Part shown: positions 59,102 through 64,000 of the stretch, in pieces
Layout: each line of letters starts with the position of its first letter
How positions within the stretch are numbered: the first letter of the stretch is position 1
NCBI GenBank assembly: GCA_013399115.1
Contig: VXAA01000613.1
Span: forward strand, 625,171 to 689,170
Length of the DNA stretch: 64,000 nt
Direction of reading: 5' to 3'
DNA from: Anseranas semipalmata
Taxonomy: Eukaryota; Chordata; Aves; Anseriformes; Anseranatidae
Position numbers and translations under genes: made by a program
The notes under the pieces: generated by a model
Seen by the model: only the letters and a program-made list of their open reading frames with translations
Told to the model about the DNA's origin: nothing
The model's database searches: none

Positions 59102-62100
59102 CTGCAAGGCACAAAGGCAAGGGGTTAGCCCCAGGGCTGGCAGGTGGCTCTGTCCCCACCACATCCCCCATACCCCAGGAAGAGATGACCCCAGGCTGCT
59201 GGGGAGGCGTCAGCCCCAAGGGACGGGGACCATGCAGCCCTGCTGCCAGGGTGCGGAGGAAACCTGCAGTGGCATTTTTGCATTTAACTCTGGTACCGGG
59301 GATGCTTTTTTTATACATAGCATCCTCCCGTGCCTCCAGTGACAGCAATTCCCACGCCAGCGGCTCCTCCAGCCAGGGTGGAGCCACTTTCGGCACAGAG
59401 GAGCCAGCCTGGCTCCGTCCTTCAGCAAGCTCAAGGTCCAGACCCAGGCGGGTCGATGGAAAGACCTGGTCTTGGCTCGCAGCTGACACATTTCTCTTCT
59501 TCCTAGGAACCAGAAGCTCCTGGAGCAGGCCCAGAGGTCACCCTGGCTCAGGGAAATGCTGCTGTGTCCCCAAGACATTTTGCAGCTGTCCCTCCAGGAG
59601 CAACCAAGCCCAGCTGATGGCAGGAGCCAGCCCAAACTCGGGGACTGCAGGACCCCCAGGTAGATGCCACCAGGACAGAGGACAGGAAGGGTCCTGGACA
59701 TGGCAGCAGGGTGGCTGCAGAGCTGCTGGGGTCAGCTCTCCGCTCCAGAGGCGTGTTTGAGCCTGACATCTGTATGCGGAGAGACCACAGCAATGGATGG
59801 GGAGGTGGGGAACTTGCCAAGGCAGGGGCTTCCCAACCTTCCTGGCACACGCAGCGGCACATCTGCCCTTCTCCAGCACCCGCAGGTGCTAGCACAAATC
59901 AAAAGCCACCATTTGAAGATGCATCGCAGTTTGTCCTTGGATGCCCCCGTCCCTCCGCTCCTCTCCAAGGGACATCACGCCGACACCGCTGGCAGTGCTG
60001 CCCATCCTGGGCTCGGCCAAATCCTGCTCTCAAGCACCACCATGCTTCTCCTGGCTGGGCACTGCTGTATTTTCTTCTCAATTTGCAATCACTGCCTTTG
60101 ACCACCACAACCCGCGGGAGCGCAGCAGGGTGAATGGCTCCCTGCAGCTTCCCCAGCGGGGTTTTATGCAAGGCCGGGGCATCGTCCCCATCCCACAGAG
60201 CTGGGAGCTGCAGGGGTGGCCATGCATGGGGCAGGGAGCTGCCACAGATTTCCACAAGAAAAGAAAATATAAGGGACTCGCCGGGCGCTCCCATGCTATA
60301 AATAAGAGTGATTCATGCTCAGCTCCTGGCCAGCTAAAGTGCCTGGGTTGCTGCAAATCTCGCATGAGTGGCCTGCCAACATTTCCAGCGAGGTTTCCAA
60401 ACTGATGGCATTCCCGCGCAGGCAGGTTCAGCTATCGGTAAATAACAGTCCTGACAACTTCGGAGAGCCCTGGCCAGGGCTGAGATGGTTTTAGCAGGAG
60501 GCGCGGGGCTACCAAGCACAGACAGGACGGCGCTCTCAGGAGAGGCACAGCCAAGAGCACGGGGTGGACGCGCTGTGATGTCCTCGGTCCCACAACACTG
60601 CAGGTCGGTTTGGGGGCTGGTGTCTCGGTGGGTTGAGCTCCAGGAGGATGCAGAGCAGGAAAATCCCATCTTATAACTGGCTTTGACTCTGCTTTGCAAC
60701 AGGTTTCCTCGTCCACTGGGATCCCGTTGCATCCCAGGTCCTGTCCCATACACAACATCTCCATCCCACGGCAGGGACCAGCACGGGGCATCCCCACATC
60801 CCTGGCAAGTGCAGGGTGACTGAATGGGGCCAGCAAGCCCAGCTGCCCCAAAGCACCATGAAAATGAGCCATCGCCATGCTGAGCTAAGCCTGGGAGTTA
60901 GAGGGATGCTGCAGTGCCAGCGCTGCGGGTTTGGGGGTGATGGTGGGTGCAGGGGGGTGTCCCGGGGATGCAGGGAGCAGGCTGCCACCCTCCCTGCTCA
61001 TTGCTCTTTTAAGAGTTCCCATTTCCTCACTGGCGCGGAGAGCTTTTGGCTCCTGGCCCAACACCTGCACTGACACACTGACCCACTTCTTGCTCTCAAC
61101 CTCGCCTGCTGGCTGCGGGGCTGCATTAACGAGCAGCTCTTAATGGGGCTTTCTATCACCTCCTTGGGTCTGGGCTCAGACCCCAACCACGGTCCCCAGC
61201 AGCAGCAGCTCTGGGCTCTAATGAGGGGTCCTGACCCCCCAAAGCCACCCCCAAAGCCTTGCCAGGGGTCCAGCTCACTGAGGAAGGCAGCAACGCGAGG
61301 CAATGCAAGCAGCGGTGCAAAGAGGAGCCAGAGGAATGGGAGGAGAGGCTGGGAAGGAGCTCCTGGGGGTGATGCCCAGGATGGGGAGAGGGACTCAAGC
61401 CACAGAGTGGAGGAGAGGGAAATGCAAGAGGTTTAAGGCAGAAAAGCAGCATGCACATGGCCAGTGCTCTCTTTGCACGGTGTGCTCACCATCGCTGCTC
61501 TCCCCTGCTGCTGCCAGCACAGCCACGGGGAGGATGCAAGGTGCCCCTGCAGGGCCAGGATGCTCCAGCCCGGGACCTGGCCGCAAAGCTCAGCACGAAG
61601 CCCACGGGGGTGCTGCGCTGGCGGTGACCTGGCAGTCTGTCATTCACAGACAGCAGACATTTGGGCTCTGTCCATTTCGGAGACAGCACAGAGAGGTGAA
61701 GAGAGTGGAGAGCCCGAAGCTGTGTCTGAGCCGGGAATGCAGATATCCAGGCACCGACACCTCACCCGTCCTCTGAGCGCAGATGGCCAAAAATTAAACC
61801 AGAAGCAAGCGTGGAGACACAACTCACAAGGCAACAGCCATGACTGTCCCATCCCAGCCGGCCGGGTGCTCCCTGTGCCGCGCTCTCCCTAGCACCACGG
61901 CAAGGGGCTGCAGGCAGCGCATGAGCTGCACCCTCGGGCTGCCCTGCCAGCCTTAGCTTCACCCGTGGACATTTCCCAAAGGCTTTTCTTCATCTCCTTG
62001 CAAACTTCTGTGACGTTCTGCAGGTCAGTTGAGGGGGATCCTTGTGGCTTTCACATTAATTCGCATACTCAGAGGCCAAGTCAGACCACAAGCACTCTGC

Positions 62101-64000
62101 CAACTGTTGAGGCTTCCCCCTGCGCGTGTCCAAAGCAATCCCAAAAATCTGAGCTCCCCAGCCTTGAGTTACAGAGCATGAGTTTCCAAACTCCCTCATG
62201 ATGCTGAGCTGCAGCGAGATGTCCTCTGGTGCAACATCCCTTTGGATTGATAGCAGGCCAAAGGAGCTCAGCAAACATTTGCTGTTACGGCCAGTGGACA
62301 TCAAGGTTCAGGATGGGTGAAAATTGCAGTGGAGCCCTTCGCCGCGGTGTGCGATGCAATTTCCAAGAGGCAGGAGGACAGCTGGAGGACGGATGCTCTG
62401 CGGGACCCTCCGGCAAGCACCGACTCAGGTAGGAAGGTGAAGATCCCATGGCCATGGTTGCTGCCACATCCGCACCGTGGAGCTGGGCAGGATCAAGCTC
62501 CCCAAAGGCAAATCCTCCGTCCAGCACGACCGACATTAGGGGAAGCAAAGCCGGGCGGGAGAGGCCAGCCCCATCCATCAGCAACTTGTTGACACAACTG
62601 GAAACTGCCGATCAACTGGGCTCAAAATGAAATTTAAGTTGGGGGCTTATGTAACAGCTTTTTGGCAGGGAGATAAGCTCTGGGGTGTCAGGGGACCACA
62701 GATGGATGCATTCAAGGAAGGCAGATGTCTCCTTGATCGTGTGCCTTTGCACTGAGCTTGCCTTGGGATTTCAGGAATGGACGGTTTAGCAATGTATAAA
62801 AAATGTAGCCCAGCCATGCTCCACGCTGCAGGACGGAGCGCTCGATGATCGCTGGGAACAACTTTGTCCCACGTGCAGCTCCGGTGACCTCACCAGGTTT
62901 CCACCAGAGATGGAGCTGGCTCATGCCCGCAGAGGTGTCAGCAGGCTTCCTCCTCCCCTTCGCAGCCGCCCGGCGCAGACGGGAGCTGCTCCAGCAGGAT
63001 TTACACCCGGCCAGAGGACACGGCCCCTGCCCGGGGCGGGGGGACAGGGAGATCGGGGCGGTGAGGTCTCGCACGTCCCGCACAGCATCGCTCCTGCTCG
63101 CCTGTGCTGACTGCATGCTAGGGACGGCTGAACCGAGCTGGAAGAAACATCCTTCCCACCCACGAGTGCTTGACCTGGAAAGCAGTTTTGGGATGGCCTC
63201 ACTGCTGCTGAGGGGAGTTCCCGACCTGTCCCTAGTCCAAAGACATCTGGGCAGGGAGAAGGGAAAGAGAAAACGCAAGTTGCCTTTGCTGGCAAAAGCC
63301 TCTGTGCTTGCTTTGCGGCACTGGGTAAAATGTGACCGTCCCCTTCCAACTGGGCGCATCCTTCTTCCCTCCCACTAGCAGTCTGGGGGCTGATCCTGCT
63401 GGCTGCCCGGCACAGTGACACTTCTAGCAAGAAGCAAGAGCAGCTCGGCAAAGCCCACCCTGCGTGGCGGCAGGGATGCGGCCAGACTCTCGCCTCCCCC
63501 GGGCTGCAGGCACTGGCTGTTTCTCTGGTGCTCTCCTTCCAGCCCTGACCTGGGTCCACGCGGAGCAGCCAGGGCGCGGAGGAGAGCTCCAGGTTCTCAG
63601 GAGGACCTCGCGCATGAGTCAGAGGAAGTGGGGAGAGGCTTTTTCTTGGCAGGTGGCACCGCAAGCTGCGCCGCATGAGTGCTTCCCAGTCGGGGGAAAG
63701 CGGGGCCGCGCTGGGCTGGCCGCCCTCCTCCTCCTCTTCTGGGCTCAGACCCTGCGTTTTGGGGTGGTGGCTGCTTTGTGCCAGAGCTGGCTGCCAAAGC
63801 TCCTTGCCAGCAGGCTGGGGGTTCTCCCCTCCTTGGGGATGGACCGGCACGTTCCTGTGCGTGGGGACAACCTGCCTTCGCACACCTCCTGGCCTCGCTA
63901 GCCCCTTGGCAGGGCTTTCTGCAGGCTGCCGGCCAAAACCAGGCTGGCTCAAGCAGGCTCCGCACCTCTGCTTCCCCCTCCACCCCCCCCTGCCATCCAA
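59102..64000 (-). other. ADAMTS15: ADAMTS15 intron 1 (3' part, open at window edge)
   Basis: No sequence resembling the ADAMTS15 signal peptide, prodomain, furin site or first half of the protease is found here on either strand, so this is intronic and exon 1 lies beyond 64000. The region is GC-rich and holds many unrelated open frames, the longest (minus, 62921-64000) without recognisable motifs. A G-quadruplex-type G-run cluster lies at 60927-60957. A TCC-rich pyrimidine run lies near 63724-63737. Confidence 0.75.

Noticed and set aside
63300..63360. CCCCTTCCAACTGGG resembling a CR1 3' end
   Set aside because: Too short, with no neighbouring CR1 similarity.
62921..64000. 359-codon minus-strand frame open at the window edge, checked as possible ADAMTS15 exon 1
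   Set aside because: It has no signal peptide, prodomain, furin site or protease sequence, and its 3' end does not give the residues expected just before exon 2.
59102..64000. ADAMTS8 or other upstream neighbour exons
   Set aside because: No ADAMTS-like or other recognisable exon on either strand in this stretch.

Overview
This looks like vertebrate nuclear DNA, most likely from a bird. The only recognisable gene is split by introns with consensus GT/AG boundaries. There are no closely packed bacterial-type ORFs. The repeats are short poly-A/T runs, small minisatellites and old CR1/L3-like retroposon remnants. The bird assignment is an inference from high GC, unusually short introns (seven coding exons in about 5 kb), few repeats and CR1-type fragments. 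Crocodile or turtle is not excluded. Two runs of N (24557-24565 and 53945-53988), each flanked by a homopolymer T run, mark assembly gaps.

Right end (about 51.8-64.0 kb): the 3' seven coding exons of ADAMTS15, on the minus strand. ADAMTS15 is a secreted zinc metalloproteinase that acts on aggrecan and versican. The exons join in frame into 1902 nt, encoding 633 residues plus a stop. They run from the second half of the catalytic domain, through the disintegrin-like, TSR1, cysteine-rich and spacer regions, to two C-terminal thrombospondin repeats. The first exon (signal peptide, prodomain, start of the protease) is not visible and should lie to the right, beyond 64000, because intron 1 is still open at the window edge. 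A plausible 3' UTR of about 2.2 kb runs down to an AATAAA at 51845-51840.

Left (1 to about 51.8 kb): a gene desert downstream of ADAMTS15. If human 11q24 gene order (ADAMTS8 / ADAMTS15 / SNX19) is kept, this is the ADAMTS15-SNX19 interval. I find no supportable exon in it. The many open frames are unrelated, proline/arginine/serine-rich and typical of GC-rich non-coding DNA. The desert alternates between CpG-dense patches (around 7.3, 10.3, 17.1, 23.4-24.1, 30.5, 43.4-43.9 and 45.6-45.9 kb) and AT-rich blocks rich in homeodomain-type TAAT words (around 7.0, 8.4-8.8, 20.2-20.5, 33.4 and 48.3-48.8 kb) that read like conserved regulatory elements. Individual sites stand out: a perfect RFX X-box with a nearby NF-Y box (3.4-3.6 kb), a back-to-back FOX palindrome (35.04 kb), two helically phased RUNX sites (50.4 kb), a TAAT palindrome (48.7 kb) and two perfect 10-bp-arm hairpins (10.45 and 23.2 kb). 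Two minisatellites (8.3 and 38.2 kb) are the clearest repeats.

I see no previously undescribed gene system. The points most worth checking are possible regulatory elements around ADAMTS15, an orphan CpG island, the minisatellites and a few features specific to this ADAMTS15 copy.
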